This document shows positions 22,732-34,399 of a stretch of 64,000 nucleotides of DNA, piece after piece. Origin of the DNA: Porphyra umbilicalis (Eukaryota > Rhodophyta > Bangiophyceae > Bangiales > Bangiaceae); contig KV918782.1 in the NCBI GenBank assembly GCA_002049455.2, positions 248,001 to 312,000 on the forward strand, in the 5' to 3' direction. How positions within the stretch are numbered: position 1 is the first letter of the stretch; every line of letters starts with the position of its first letter. A model generated the notes under the pieces. The model was given only the letters and a program-made list of their open reading frames with translations. It was not told where the DNA came from and made no database searches. Position numbers and translations under genes: made by a program.

Positions 22732-24675
22732 TTACGCCCCCTTATTAAAGTTGGTGATCAACGCGTCGTACACGCGCCTGTCCAACCATGCCGGGGCCGG
22801 GACCTTGAGATGCACGCCGAGCGCCCGCTCAGCCGATAACAGGCTGCTTTCGGACCACCCGCTGATCCCACCCCACGCCTCATTGACCAGGTGGATGGGG
22901 AGGTCGACAACGGGCTTGACGAACAGCTCCTCCGAGACGACGGCGGGGGAGAGGCGGGGCACCGGCCGGTGCATGTGCACCCCAATGTCGTACCACGACG
23001 CAACAAGGCACACGTCCGGATCAGGGATTACGTCTGGGGTCAGGCCCAGCCCATCGAGCACCGGCGTGTGGGAGGTGCGGAGGCCGTCGACGATCGCGGC
23101 CAGCGCGAGGCGGTGCCGCGGCACGGTACTGTTGGCCAACAAGAGCGTATATGGCTCGGCGTCCGAGCGGGGCGAGCTCGGCGCGTCTGCGTAGCTCGCC
23201 GCGTACAAGCCTGACGCAGCGCCCGTCGGGTCCGACCCTGAGTAGTCGACGAGGAGCCCGCCGCGACAGGTGGCCAAGTCGGCGGGATCCGCACACTGTA
23301 CGGGGCCGTCGTGGTAGCGGGTGTTGGCTACCGCCGGCGTCTCGAAGCGGCCACTGCCACGGGTCAGGCCGAGGTCGGCCAGCCACCACGCGCGCGGCCA
23401 AAAGCAGTAAGTCTTGGAAACGCCCAACACGCCCGCCCCGTCGACGCGGCGTTTAAAGTCTGTGCCTGCCGACGCCATGGGCTCCGAGCCCGCACCGAGG
23501 GCAATCAGGCCGGGTTGGTCCATGTTGAGGAAGAGCCGGCCGGTTGCCACGCCGACACCATTGGCAAACGAAACCAGCAGCGGCGCGGTGCCCGTCTCGT
23601 ACGTACTTGCGTCGCACGCAGAGACGCGGCGCACACCGACGGCCCGGTGGCCCATAAAGACGCGCACCCCGGCCGCCCGCGCCTCCCCCACCATCTTGTC
23701 AACGATCGTGACCATCCCTGCCCGTTTGCGGCCGGCACCATTGCTCGTGACGGGAACGACCATCGCCGCGGCTGGGCCGGTCGGCGGCAGCGGCAGGCGC
23801 GCCGTCGCTGCTTCCCGCGCCGCGACGATCAGGGCGCCAAGGACGTTGCCTTGGAACCATGACGTGTAGCCGAGGGCCGTATCCAAAGCCATCTCCTCTG
23901 GGCTTATGCCCGCGTCTCGAGCGATTTGTACACCCGACACCTCGGCATACGGAACGCCTTTGTAAGTGCCGGCGCGCAAGGCGGCGATCGTCTCATCGGC
24001 GAGCGCCATGGCCGCCTCGACCGTCAGGCGGTTGTCGTGGAGCGCGTCCCACCGAGAAGCCATCTCCGGGATGAGGCTGTCGTTGCCAAAGAGGACGGAG
24101 GCGACCGTCCGCCTCGTCTTGCGCGCCTGGCCCGCTCCCCACTTTTCCTCGTCGGTGAGGAAGTAAGGCACGTCGGGCGTCCATTCGTCCAACTTGTAGC
24201 CAGTCTGTGTTGTCAGGTTGCCGAGGTAGGAGCGCGTGCGGGTGGTCGCGCTGAGCGTCTTTGCCGACGGGCAGTCGGGCGTGTCCATAGGCAACGTCGT
24301 CGTCGCGTCGGTATAGCATCCAGTCTCCATCTTAAGACGGTCCTCCACAAGCGACCTGATCAAAGGGTGGTTGGTACGGTGGAACCGGTAGGCGCCCATG
24401 TCTGTGACGAAGCCCTCGTAGCCGGGCACGTTCCCAACGGAAAAGATGCGCCCCCCAAGGCGCGCGTTTGCCTCAAAGAGACAAATGTCCGCTGGGCGGA
24501 CGACCTTTGCATCGACCGCCAGCCGCCACGCGGTGTAGGCGCCGCCCATTCCGCCTCCGACGATCGTGATGGGGCAATGGAGAGCATCGCCGGGCTCGGC
24601 AGCCACGGCCGCGATGGCAGCCGCGGCCGCCACCGCAGCGGCGGCCACGGGCGACAGGAGACGAGGGCCACCCAT
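22732..24675 (-). CDS. FAD-dependent amine-oxidase-family flavoprotein, probably secreted
   Basis: Flavin amine oxidase family; oxidises an amine or amino acid with FAD. Starting at ATG 24675, the 647-aa product begins with MGGPRLLSPVAAAAVAAAAA, a convincing signal peptide. An in-frame ATG at 24816 would add 47 residues that hide it, so 24675 is preferred. Residues about 36-50 are the dinucleotide-binding IVGGGMGGAYTAW. About 68-77 carry the EANARLGGR motif. The C-terminal NEAWGGISGWSESSLLSAE matches the second FAD-contact region of the family. The gene is uninterrupted, with a TAA stop. The substrate is not readable from sequence; L-amino-acid oxidases of red algae are one possibility. It stands alone, with no operon-like partners. 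Confidence 0.85.
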   Translation of the reverse strand: MGGPRLLSPVAAAAVAAAAAIAAVAAEPGDALHCPITIVGGGMGGAYTAWRLAVDAKVVRPADICLFEANARLGGRIFSVGNVPGYEGFVTDMGAYRFHRTNHPLIRSLVEDRLKMETGCYTDATTTLPMDTPDCPSAKTLSATTRTRSYLGNLTTQTGYKLDEWTPDVPYFLTDEEKWGAGQARKTRRTVASVLFGNDSLIPEMASRWDALHDNRLTVEAAMALADETIAALRAGTYKGVPYAEVSGVQIARDAGISPEEMALDTALGYTSWFQGNVLGALIVAAREAATARLPLPPTGPAAAMVVPVTSNGAGRKRAGMVTIVDKMVGEARAAGVRVFMGHRAVGVRRVSACDASTYETGTAPLLVSFANGVGVATGRLFLNMDQPGLIALGAGSEPMASAGTDFKRRVDGAGVLGVSKTYCFWPRAWWLADLGLTRGSGRFETPAVANTRYHDGPVQCADPADLATCRGGLLVDYSGSDPTGAASGLYAASYADAPSSPRSDAEPYTLLLANSTVPRHRLALAAIVDGLRTSHTPVLDGLGLTPDVIPDPDVCLVASWYDIGVHMHRPVPRLSPAVVSEELFVKPVVDLPIHLVNEAWGGISGWSESSLLSAERALGVHLKVPAPAWLDRRVYDALITNFNKGA

Positions 24676-25336
24676 CGTGACGGGGCGAGAGGAGGCAATC
24701 GCCCTAACGAGACCGAGCAGGGCAGGGTGCACCTGGACCGAAGGTGAAGGGCATAAGGTGCACAGGGAGCACAGCCTTGCAGGCCAAGCGCGATGATGAT
24801 CCTGGCCTAGGGACATCTGAAAGTGAATGCACGACGTGTTGGAGGACGCAGACGGGCTGCTGTTGGAGGAGCTGCGCTCAAATGCCGCGCTGCCAGGCCC
24901 CTTTCGTCAAGGCACTCGTCCTGTCGGCCTCACGCCACACGGGGTGCCCGCTCGAGCGGCACATAGGATAGACTCACAGGGACTCAGCCATTCTCAGAGC
25001 GCCACACTAACGTATTTACGTACACCACACACCCTGGTCTTGTGGAGCGGCTCCACGAGGCTCCACTAGGGGGTTTCAAAAATGCAGGTTGTGCTGGACC
25101 TGGACCTGGCACCTGGACCTGGCACTCGGCGGAATGCGCATTTGTCCGGCACGAGGGCTTCTCGTCGAAATCTGACCGAAGGCTTCACGACCGTCTAAGA
25201 ATAGAACTATATTTTGGTCAAGGACCTTGTAAATTTATGTCCAACTCCATTACGCGAATTCTCGACGGAGATGTGGTGTCACGGGTGCGGGTGCACGCGC
25301 CTCACGGTGAACCACGGACTGCGGCCAGCAACAACT
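24676..25336. other. Upstream of the oxidase gene; short plus-strand ORF and a tandem CTGGACCTGGCA repeat
   Basis: A plus-strand ATG at 24827 opens MHDVLEDADGLLLEELRSNA, which may be a remnant of the N-terminal part of the transposase fragment downstream. A 12-bp tandem of ACCTGGACCTGG type lies at about 25095-25130. Confidence 0.35.
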
Positions 25337-25747
25337 ATGGCGCGCTTCTCGAGCCGGAAGACTGCCATCAGGCGCGCGACGCGGAGTGTATGCTTCTTTG
25401 CGCTTGTCATTTGCTTGGAGATGGTCGGGTTGCTTAGCCCCCAGAGCATCGGTGTCGGCCTGGAGGACGTGTCGCTGGGCTTTTTTTGTTTACTGGTGGA
25501 GCAGGATCGCTTGCGCGCACTCCTGCACAATCGGTACCTACGCAGGGGCCGGTGCCGGCTACCTAAGAGCCGCCAATGGAGAGAGGTGGTGCTTGATGCA
25601 CTGCCTGATGACCAGTGGCGCCGGTTCACGCGAGTCGACCGGGGTACCTACGCCATGCTGGCGGAGTTGCTGGAGCCCCAACCGGTGCGGGTGGATCAAC
25701 CACCAGGTCCGTCAGCCAGCCGCTTCGCTGTGCGATGGACGACGTAA
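25337..25747 (+). pseudogene. PIF/Harbinger-like transposase fragment
   Basis: ATG 25337 opens a frame to a stop at 25747. The C-terminal half reads RYLRRGRCRL...LPDDQWRRFTRVDRGTYAMLAELLEP. This resembles the region before the DDE nuclease in Harbinger-type transposases (hydrophobic residues, then FRxxRxTFxxLxxLL). The catalytic DDE part is absent downstream, so it is a truncated copy. The assignment is by motif memory and moderately secure. Confidence 0.5.
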
Positions 25748-25998
25748 AGCGCTCCCACGCCTTCCATCAATAATCAATACTTACTACCAGCGACAAAGTT
25801 CGGAGATGGACAGATCAATTTCTGGACCCCTTCAACCAAATACCCCACAGTGGTGAAGAAAACCTGTGGAGACTCCGTGATGCGTTTACGTAGCAACTCG
25901 GAAATCGAGTCTGACAGCCGTGGATTGGGCGCGGGATGGGCTGGACCTGGTGGCCAGGTGAGCCTGCTTTTATGAACCAACGAGGTAGGATTTGCAAA

Positions 25999-26030
25999 TC
26001 TAAAACAACATGCAAACGTTTGCATCTCAG
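25999..26030 (-). repeat. Inverted repeat partner, left
   Basis: A 32-nt block with the 16-bp perfect palindrome ATGCAAACGTTTGCAT and outer flank TCTAAAACAAC. It pairs, inverted, with 29141-29172 (31 of 32 positions). The pair may be the ends of a 3.17-kb element. Confidence 0.8.
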
Positions 26031-29000
26031 TTCGGGGGGGGGGGGAACGCCTGCCGTGCCGCCACGTGGGGGGGTGGGGGAGCGGATTTCGGGGCTTCTG
26101 GGGGGGGGGGGGGTTCGAGCGGGGATGATGCCACGTGCGAGGAATGGTACTTCACAACACTCCTTTTACCCCTTGTACTCGTGTCTGTGCATGACCGTCT
26201 GCCTCGGTATTGCTCCAGCTCGTCTGACACTGCTACTGTTTCCCGCCTGGCCACCGCCTTGCCCAGGTGACTGCCGCCTCCTCCTTGCTGATCGTTTCCC
26301 CCCTCCCCCCGCGCGGTAATCGCCCCCCCCCCTCCCCCTGGTCGCCGCAGTCTATGCGCGCCACCGCCCCCCCCCGCTTCTGGCTGCCGCCGTTCCCGCG
26401 TGCTCCGCGGCGGTGGCGGCGGCGAGCGTGTCCGCCTCGACGGTAGATGAGTCAGAAGTCACACCCCGCGCAGTAAAAAGGACGGGGGTATGCAGCGGGC
26501 CTGCGGCCGCGCCGGGAGCAGAGAGAGCTGTGGCGGTGACACGCTGCAGGACGCTGGCTCACCCCCCCGCCACCACCCGGCTTCGTGAGGCTACCTATGG
26601 TTGCAGCGGTGATGGAGGGGGGATGACGCTGAAAAGAGGACACAGCAGCAGTGGGGCGAGACAACAACAGCAGGGGAAGGTGGCAGAAATAGGGGGAGAC
26701 AGCGCTGGTCGATGGGGCTGTGCAAAGATGGGGGCGGCGACGCTGGGGGGGACATCAGTGGTAGTGGGGGGCAGCAGAGGCGGGGGGAGGCAGCGGTGGG
26801 GGAAAAACGCAGTGATGTTGGAGGGAGGCAGCGGTGGTGGAGGGAGGCAGCGGTGGAGGAGGGAGGCCGCAATGGGGGGGAAAGCACTGTTGTGGTGGGA
26901 GCGGCGACGCTGGGGGGAGTCAGCAACGACGGAATTCAGCAGGCCTCCAAACAGTCACGACAGCGGTCGTTGCTGCCGTGGCGACACCGCGCAGCTGGGA
27001 CACCGCCCAACTGAGAGAGGCATGGGCACTGAGCAGACAGGAGAGACCTCCATCAACAGGTGCGTCAGGACCCCCTCTGACAGCGTGTGAGATCCACTGT
27101 ACACGGCAGATTGACACTGACACTGATCAATCCAGTGAATCACGTGTTGGTGCTGACACTGTCCAATCCAGTGGGTTACGACTCTACGCTTCCTTTTCTG
27201 CCTACAACTGTTCTGTTTCTTTTCTCGCAGAATAAACGTCACCACATGCCTCGTACAGTACTCTGTGCCCATTCTTATTAGTTTCCACATAAGTTGGTAT
27301 GGTCTGGTTGTCGCGTGGTACTCAGCTGCCATCTGGTCTCATGAGGAGGAGCGGACAGCACGTCTGCGAGGAACTTGACCAAAACATCACTTTTTTTTTA
27401 AAGACTCGTTTCTGAACCTTTGAAGGGTCCTGAGAACGGCATTGCAACTGGCTAAGCGTAAAAAGGCTTCCTTCATGCTCTTTGCACCCCCCGAAGGTCA
27501 CAACTCCTACCACCGAACCTGGAAACTGCCACCACCTCCCCACTGTGCTCAGCCTGTGGGCTAGCCAACTTTTGGTGTGCGTGCTCACCACACACCCTAT
27601 ACTGTGTGTAGAGCCCGAAGCACCACATCAGCAGCCCCACTGGAACCCCATCAGCAGCCCCACTGGACGCCCACAGAACGTACGTGGTGCTTTCGATCAA
27701 CCCAGCAGTCAGCACATGGTGGGCGTGGGTCTCTTGCACACCAGGCATCCGGTGAACTCTACTCAGACTCGTTTATAGCTCGGGGGTATCCCCCTCTCCC
27801 ACAGCCGCGGCGCGTAATCCCCCTGTGTGGCCGCCAGCCACCCCACCCACCGACCGCCCAATCTGACACCCGCCGCTGCTAGCCGCCGCCGCTCGCTGGC
27901 CCCCTCACTAGCCCCGCAGCCAACCAGCAGTTGCGGTCGGCCACCACCCCCATCGACCGCCCACCTGCACAGGCTCCATCGCCGCCCGCCGCTAGCCGCC
28001 CCCACCGCCGGCAGACTGACGCCAATCGACCCCGCCGTCGGCCGCTCCCGCCGCCGGCCGCTCCCACCACCAGCCACTCCCACCACCAGCCCCCGCCGCC
28101 AGGTACCCCACCCGCCGACCACCCAACCTAAGACCCGCCTCAGCCAGAGGCCACCTCGCTCGCCGGTCGCCGCGCCCGCCAGCGCCCGCCCCCACCTCCG
28201 TCCACGCCTACGGCCGGCTGCGCCCGCCGACGGCTGTGCCACAGTGAGCCGCTCCCGTTGCCCGCCGCTCCCGCCGCCCACCGCTCTCGCCGCCCGCCGC
28301 CCCCGCCGCCCGCCACCCCCGCACAGGCCGCCCCCGAACAGGCCGCCCCCGCACAGGCTGCCCCCGCCACCCGCCGCCCCTGCCGCACGCTGCGCCCGTC
28401 GTCGGCCCCACCGGCCGCCGCCGACCCCTTCACATGGGGGAGCGGAGAGGGGCAAGGGCGGAGGTCGCTGCGCCGCGTCGGGAGAGCCACGGCGCGGCGC
28501 GGCGGAAGGCGGTGCCCGCTGATACCGCCAGCCCCCGGGGTAAAGGGGGAGCGCACAAGGGGGCCTGGGACAGGGGAAGAGGAGGAAGGCGGCGGATAGG
28601 ACAGGGGGGAGGCAATGTGGGGGCGGGGGTCGAACCGGTGCGGGTGGCGCAGCGCGGTGCGACGGGGCACGGGGTGGTGCCCGTCCCCGCCACCGGCCCC
28701 CCATGGGCGGAACGCGAAAGCAGGGGAGAGAAGAGTAGAGGGATAGAAGCGGGGGAGCAGAGGGAGAAGAGGGGAGCAGCGGGGGGGGGGAGGGAGGGGG
28801 GCGTGGGGAAGGGGGCGTGGCAGGCGGGCGGGACAGGTGCAATACAGCCGCGACACGTGCATGACGGCCGACACGGCGGTCGGACGATGTGGCTCGGAGC
28901 ATCGGGCGGGGGGGGGGGATGGATCACATCTGTGCAAGGGGTGCCGCACAGCATCCTGGGGGGGGGGGGGTCGGCCGTGCGTGTCGCCATCACCACCGAC

Positions 29001-29140
29001 ATTCCATACCTCGCCATGGTATTGCCATAGCGAAGCAGTAAATGCAATGGCCGAGGCATTCCCTTCTGGGGCCTGGGACTCGTGCTGGACGCACGGCCGC
29101 AGCAACGAGCAGCGAGCGCTCTCAGAGCTTCTCAGCTGTT
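26031..29140. other. Interval between the inverted repeats: G-rich and C-rich minisatellites, no gene supported
   Basis: Holds G runs at 26031-26110, purine-rich GGAGGCAGCGGTGG-type degenerate tandems at about 26740-26900, and a long CCGCC-rich degenerate array at 27830-28430. That array contains a 15-bp unit (CGCACAGGCCGCCCC) repeated three times at about 28320-28370. ORFs here are translations of these repeats. No transposase domain is visible. Confidence 0.5.
27830..28430. repeat. Degenerate CCGCC-rich minisatellite array
   Basis: C-rich 12-15-bp units (CCGCCGCCCGCTCC variants) fill about 600 bp and yield long but meaningless ORFs on both strands. Confidence 0.7.
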
Positions 29141-29172
29141 TTGAGATGCAAACGTTTGCATGTTGTTTTAGA
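29141..29172 (+). repeat. Inverted repeat partner, right
   Basis: Reverse complement of 25999-26030 except for its first base. It has the same ATGCAAACGTTTGCAT palindrome and outer GTTGTTTTAGA. Confidence 0.8.
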
Positions 29173-30600
29173 TCCTGGGATCCTACATGGAACCAACCTA
29201 CTGGAGCCTCACCCGCACTGTTTGAAGCAGAAGCACACAACGTCAGCCATCAGGCGCGCTGGCGGCGCGTCAGAAGTCCGGGTCCCCCTTCCAAAGGGTG
29301 GCTGCGATCCCTTCCAACGACCGCGGTGCGAGCGTTGCATGCATCACTCGTCGGCACCCGCGCAAGCGCCGCCAAACATCACTGCCCGCCCGCCCCAGCC
29401 TTGACCTCGAACGGGATGGTACTGTACCGTTGAGAGAGCTTTTAGCCACGAGGGGATATTTGTCTGAGCATTCGAGGAATCCCCAACCATGAAATTCAAG
29501 TGGATCACCGTGGATCCATGGCCGACAACCTCCTCAGAACCGTTCCCACCTTTCTCGTCAACAGAGGGCGACCAAGGACCCCCCTTTTCATGTTCCAGGC
29601 AAAGCAAAGCAGCACAAGAGAAGAAAAAAAAAGACGTCATGCCAGCTTGAGCTCATCATGAGCCGGAAACGAGGAGCGCACACCATCACATCAACGCGTC
29701 GCGCAGTCCAAGTTGACAAGAACAACTGACCACCGCTTCAGTGCTGGGTTTGGCAGCCATTTTGCGGAAACCTTCTCGGGGGCTCACCAGCCCGCGGGCG
29801 ATACGTTTAGCTTTGACCGCATCCAAAGTGATCCAAGCAATCCCGAGCGCGTATCAAGGGTGTCGAATGTTCGGAACACATCCTGCATTTTTTTTTTCCA
29901 CATCAACCGCCATGAGTCACTGTGAGCAAAACACATGACAAAAAAAACCCATGAGGATCTCTTCAAGTGCCTCGCAGGTACCGTATGCTCTGTTGTACTC
30001 CTTTACGTGTGCTTTATAGCGCGAGGATGTCGCCCCGCCAAGTCCTGCCGGTGCCGAATCGTCGATACTCTGGAACGACAAGTGCACACGTGATCCACAG
30101 TCGATTGGATTGTTCTGTGGAGGAGAACAGAGGTCCGCGACGACGCAATCGAATGCCAGCCACACACTGCCTGAAGGGTGAACTTACGTCGATCGAGTTG
30201 ACGGCAGCGTTGCCGGGTCAATCCGCAATGATCCTTGACTTTGTCAAGGGATCCGTTGTCTCTTTACAAACAGCCACCAAGTGAGAAGAAGCAGAAATGC
30301 ATCCTGCCTGTAGGAGACATGTATGGAAAGAGCAGAAGCTCATCTTCCATCCTATGCATTTTTCTGCTGGTGCTGTGTCCATCTTGGCTGAAAAATTTCC
30401 TTTGATGTCTCGTGCGCAGACGACATGACGGGCAAACAGGCTGGAATCGAATTAAAGAGGGCGCAAGCGCAACGAACAGCCTCGGCAAGTATGCAAAGAG
30501 ACAACCCACTGAGAGAGGCCGCATATTGAATAAGACAAGTACTGTCATGGTCTGCCACAACACGGCACAGGCCCACCAGATGACACACGCCTTCTCCGTC
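29173..30600. other. No supportable gene
   Basis: Balanced composition with scattered short ORFs. A minus-strand ORF at 30620-30264 has a hydrophobic stretch (VIWWACAVLWQTMTVLVLF) but no recognisable family and no clear exon limits. Confidence 0.4.
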
Positions 30601-30607
30601 TTCTTCC

Positions 30608-32243
30608 TCACTGAATACAAAGCTTGGCAGTGGCCGCCGTCCCCACAGCAGCCACTGCCGTCACTAAAAAGCAGCGGGGCAGCCGCGCCATCGCGCGCAA
30701 ACAGCCGGCAACAACACCACTGCCGCGTACTCGCGGCGTAGGTGCCGACTGCGCATACGCAGGGCGCACCAACGGGTCGACAGCGGGCGGAGTCGACGCG
30801 CCACCCCTCCCGTTTCCACGTGATACCACCCGCGTGGCAATCCAGAAAAGCCCCTTACCCCCTACATCGGCGCGGCGACGAGCAGCAGCGCCGACCGCGA
30901 CGCCGCTCCCCGAGCGACCCGCCGTTGTCGACGCACGCTTGCGCCTGCGACGGTGGCGGCCCGCCGCTGCTGTCCATCCCCGCTCCCCCCCCCCCCCGCC
31001 GACGAAACTGAGCGGCGGGGTGACGACGACCCCAAACTTGACTGCGTACAGCAACCCCCTCGACGCCGTCCTCCCCGCCACTCGGTGCCCGTCGGGCGAC
31101 ACGTGCACCGCGTCGGCATAGCCGGCGGCGGTGGCGGCGCTGTGAACCCTAACTGGTGTTGGATCAATTAGGCAGTTTGAGAGATTGTGGGAGCCACAAT
31201 ACTTTTATGAACACCCCCTGAAGGGGCACTGAGCCCCGCTTTTCACCACAATTTTTGTGATCGCATGTTGCACCGCCCATTGACTGGCAAGCTTTACACT
31301 GCCAGGCGCTCCTCCATGTCAAGAAAAACAACCTTTGCTCACCCCGTTGGCGTCCCTCTCGGCGACGGGCTGGGGCACCCACTTTGCCAACCCCCCACCA
31401 CCTCAACCGCCGACGTCGCCGCCACCGCCTTCGGACAAGAGGGGGTTGAGCCGCCGCAGAGCGCGCAGGGTGGTGGCGGGGTTGGGTCGGGGCAGCCGCC
31501 CAGTCCGCCGCCGACGGCGGCGCCACCGCCGGCCGAGAGGGGGGATGTCGACCGCCGCCGCCGCGCGTCGCCGGCGGTCGCCGCCCCCGGCGAGGCGGTC
31601 GTGGCCGGCGCTGATGGCAGCGCCGTCGGGTCACCGCCGCGAGTGGCGGTGGCGGCGGGGGTGGCCGCCGCCGTGCCCGCAGAGGCCGGAGCGACCGCCG
31701 CCCCCGCCGCTCCGTCCGCGGCGACGGCACTCTGATTGTTCCGCCGGTGCTCAGGCCGTCGCCGGCAGAGCGTCCTTCGCGACCGCCGCCGCTGGCGTCG
31801 GCCGCCGCCGCCGCCGACCGCCGCCAGCGTCGACAGCCGCCGCCGCCGCCGCCGCCACAGCTCCACCCCTGCCGCGGTGGTGGTGCGACCACCCGCGCCC
31901 ACTGGCGACGCCGCAGCGGGGACGGTTGGTGCCGCGAGGAGGGGGTGGCGCAGCCACCGCTTGCCGCACCGACGGCGGGCGAGCGCGCCACGACGGCAAC
32001 ACCAGGTGTTCGCGCCCACACGCCATCCCGCACGCGCGGAGACGGCAGCAACGCCACGCTCGCCGAAGTGGCCATCGTTTCCATCAGTCGGCTTCGTCGC
32101 CTCGGCCGCGGCGGCGGCGGCCGCCGCCGCCACCGTGTCGCGCCCACACCTTGGCGAACGTCGGCGGTAGAAAGGCAGGGCCGAGCCCAACCCATCCCCT
32201 CTTCACTGTCTGACCGCCCCGGACAACCCTGACGGTGTAACAT
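30608..32243 (-). other. GC-rich region with possible minus-strand coding exons
   Basis: Two minus-strand stretches look less random than their surroundings. One reads AGYADAVHVSPDGHRVAGRT then LLYAVKFGVVVTPP (about 31125-31020), possibly after an acceptor TTCACAG. The other starts METMATSASVALLPSPRVRD (about 32080). No domain is recognised, the strand is not certain, and long Ala/Arg/Pro-rich frames exist on both strands. Confidence 0.25.
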
Positions 32244-33138
32244 GTACCCTTGAGTCTCTGTCGTGCTACCGCAGACACGTTACACAAGCGCACCAAAGAA
32301 CAGCACAACGAATGTAAGTAGCACAGGATACTTACTCACTTCCGTAGCACTTGATCTCACATGTGAAAGAGCATCGGCAATCTTTGAATGTCTCCAGACA
32401 GGTGATGGTGGACGACAGGCGGTTTTGGCCATTCTGACTAGTACAGCCGAGTGCCTCGGCTGAATTATGTGCCGTTCCATTCTTTCGACGAGCGTTCCAA
32501 GTATACGACACCCTTAATAGGGCGGCGCACGGCAAGAGCAGACGGAGCAACGCGAGGGGAAGCGCAGTGCGGGGGAACCGGTCAGAATAAACTGTGCGCG
32601 ACTTTAGCAATGTGCATTTTCGGTACGAAAGTGGGACGGCATGGATGAGTAGTAAAGTAGCCTGCCTGACACTTGCCGCGGTGTGCCTTGGCGCGAGGCG
32701 TCTTCCTCCACGCAGCGACCTCGTCCGCGGCAAGCACGCTACCGAGCGCGTCGGACGGGGGGGCGGCGTTCCATCGCGGCACTGGGCGGCCGGCGTCTTT
32801 GATCGCTGTGGCTGTACTATTTAGTACGTTGGACCGCCTCCCTTTCTTCCCCCCCATCGTCACTGCCGGCGGCCGCCACCGCACCCCCCCGACTTGTTTT
32901 TTTCTGCGTGTTGAGCCTGCGGCTCGTCACCCTTCCTTGCCCGCGCCGCGTCGTCGACGGTGCCTGGCGGTCTGCGCCCACCCCCGGCCGCCCTGCGACA
33001 CGGTGGCCGCCCCCAGCTGCCCGGCGGGTCACCCCCCTCTGGCTGCCAAGGCGGACCCCCCCCCCCCCGCCCCCCCCCCTACCGCCCCCCCCTTTTCAGC
33101 AGACCGAGCCTCCACGCGCGCCCCCCCCCCCCCCCCCC
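32244..33138. other. Intergenic and leader region upstream of the F-box/LysM gene
   Basis: Balanced DNA to about 32820, then C-rich DNA with a run of about 18 C directly before the ATG at 33139. Short ORFs only. Confidence 0.5.
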
Positions 33139-34247
33139 ATGGACCAAAGGCTGTGCCTCTTGGACCTCCCCGACGTCCTCCTCCTCCTCATCATGGCCGC
33201 GCTCCCGCCCCTGTCGCTCCTCTCGGCCGCCGCCGCGCACCCACACTTGCGGGCCCTCGCGCTCGACGTGGCCCTGCCCGCCGCCCTCGCCGCCGCCGCG
33301 CGCGTGCGCGCCGTCGACGCGACGGCGCCGAGGGTGTGTGGCCGCCCCGGGGGGGAGGGGGGGGGGGGGGGGGGCACCCCGCGGCGGGTCGGCGCCCCAC
33401 CTCACCCCCGCCGTGCGCGCGCGCAGACGCGGACGCGGCGGCGACGGCGGCGGCGGCGGCGGCGGACCACCCCCCCGCCGCCCGCCGCTGCCGCCGCCGC
33501 CACCCCCGCCGCCGCCGCCGCCGCCGCCGGTACCGGTGGCGCCGACGACGCGGCGCTCGCCGACTGGGCGCGCCTCTGGTCGTGGGTGGCAACGGCGGGG
33601 GCGGGCGCCTTGGCCCCCCACGAGCCCGTCACGCGGTCGCCACGGTCGACGCTGGCGGGGGTGGCGCTGCGGTGGGGCGTCACCCCGGGGCTCCTCACGT
33701 CGGTCAATGGGGGGGGGGCCGACCGCCTGCCCCTGCTCCTCGTGCCGCCGCCGCCGCCGCCGCCCGACGGTGGGGGGGGGGGGGGGGGGGGGACCCCCAC
33801 GTGGAAGCCGTCTGGTTTGCCGCCCGCCGCCGCTACTTTTTGGTGCGCGTCCGCCCGCCGCCGACCGGGGGCGGCGGCGGTGGCACCGCCGCCGCGGGCA
33901 TCCGCGACGCGTGCCCCGACGGCGGGCCGGCCGACGGCGCCGCCGGTGCGGCGGCGGCGGTGGCGTCCACAGGGGCGCCCCCGTCCCCCCCCGCCGCCGC
34001 CACTCGCAGCGGCGGCGGCGGCGGCGGCGTCGACACGGCCGCCGCCGCTGCCGACGCGGGCGGCCACGACGCGGCAGCGGCGGCGCGCCGCCGCCGCCGC
34101 GCCGTCGCGTTGCTCGTGCGCGGCGCGTCCGTGTCGCCCGAGGAGGCGGCCTACTACTTGGACGGGGCGGGGGGGAGCCTGGGGGGGGCCCTCCGCGCCG
34201 CCCGCGACGATGCGGCGTGGGCGGCGGCGCAGGGGGGGGGGGGGTGA
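33139..34247 (+). CDS. F-box and LysM domain protein
   Basis: Likely SCF ubiquitin-ligase substrate adaptor. The order is F-box (LLDLPDVLLLLIMAALPPLS and following, residues about 6-40), a low-complexity linker, LysM (STLAGVALRWGVTPGLLTSV, about 33650-33705), a second conserved block (DPHVEAVWFAARRRYFLV, about 33793-33850) and a C-terminal helical motif (SVSPEEAAYYLDGAGGSLGG, about 34130-34190). The same order is known in the plant F-box/LysM protein At1g55000. The frame changes at the G run at 33773-33792: F-box and LysM are in one frame, and the last two blocks and stop 34247 in another. That suggests a homopolymer length error or a real slip. A GT(33334)..AG(33426) segment of 93 nt with a G run could be a frame-neutral intron. 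Confidence 0.75.
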
Positions 34248-34250
34248 CCG

Positions 34251-34325
34251 CGTCGCGTTGGGGGGGGGGGGGGGGGGGGGGGTGGGGGGAGGGTGGAGGC
34301 GGGGGGTGGGAGGGGGGGGCGAACA
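34251..34325 (+). repeat. G-tract cluster after the F-box/LysM stop
   Basis: A run of about 21 G is followed by several runs of three or more G within 75 bases of the stop codon. Such a sequence can form G-quadruplexes on the coding strand or RNA. It may act in 3'-end processing, or be neutral. Confidence 0.6.
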
Positions 34326-34360
34326 ACGATGCACGGCGTGGGGAGGTGCGGGGGGGGGGG

Positions 34361-34399
34361 TCAGCGACGGAGCTCGTGCACGAGCTCCGCTTCGCTGAC
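34361..34399. repeat. Near-perfect palindrome
   Basis: CGGAGCTCG-TGCA-CGAGCTCCG is exact (34368-34389), and outer TCAGCG/CGCTGA pairs extend it to about 39 bp. It lies about 115 bp beyond the F-box/LysM stop. It could be a terminator-like hairpin or binding site. Confidence 0.7.

Noticed and set aside
27763..28902. 379-aa minus-strand Gly/Arg-rich repeat protein
   Set aside because: It is the translation of a degenerate CCGCC minisatellite. Every frame on both strands gives similar repetitive products.
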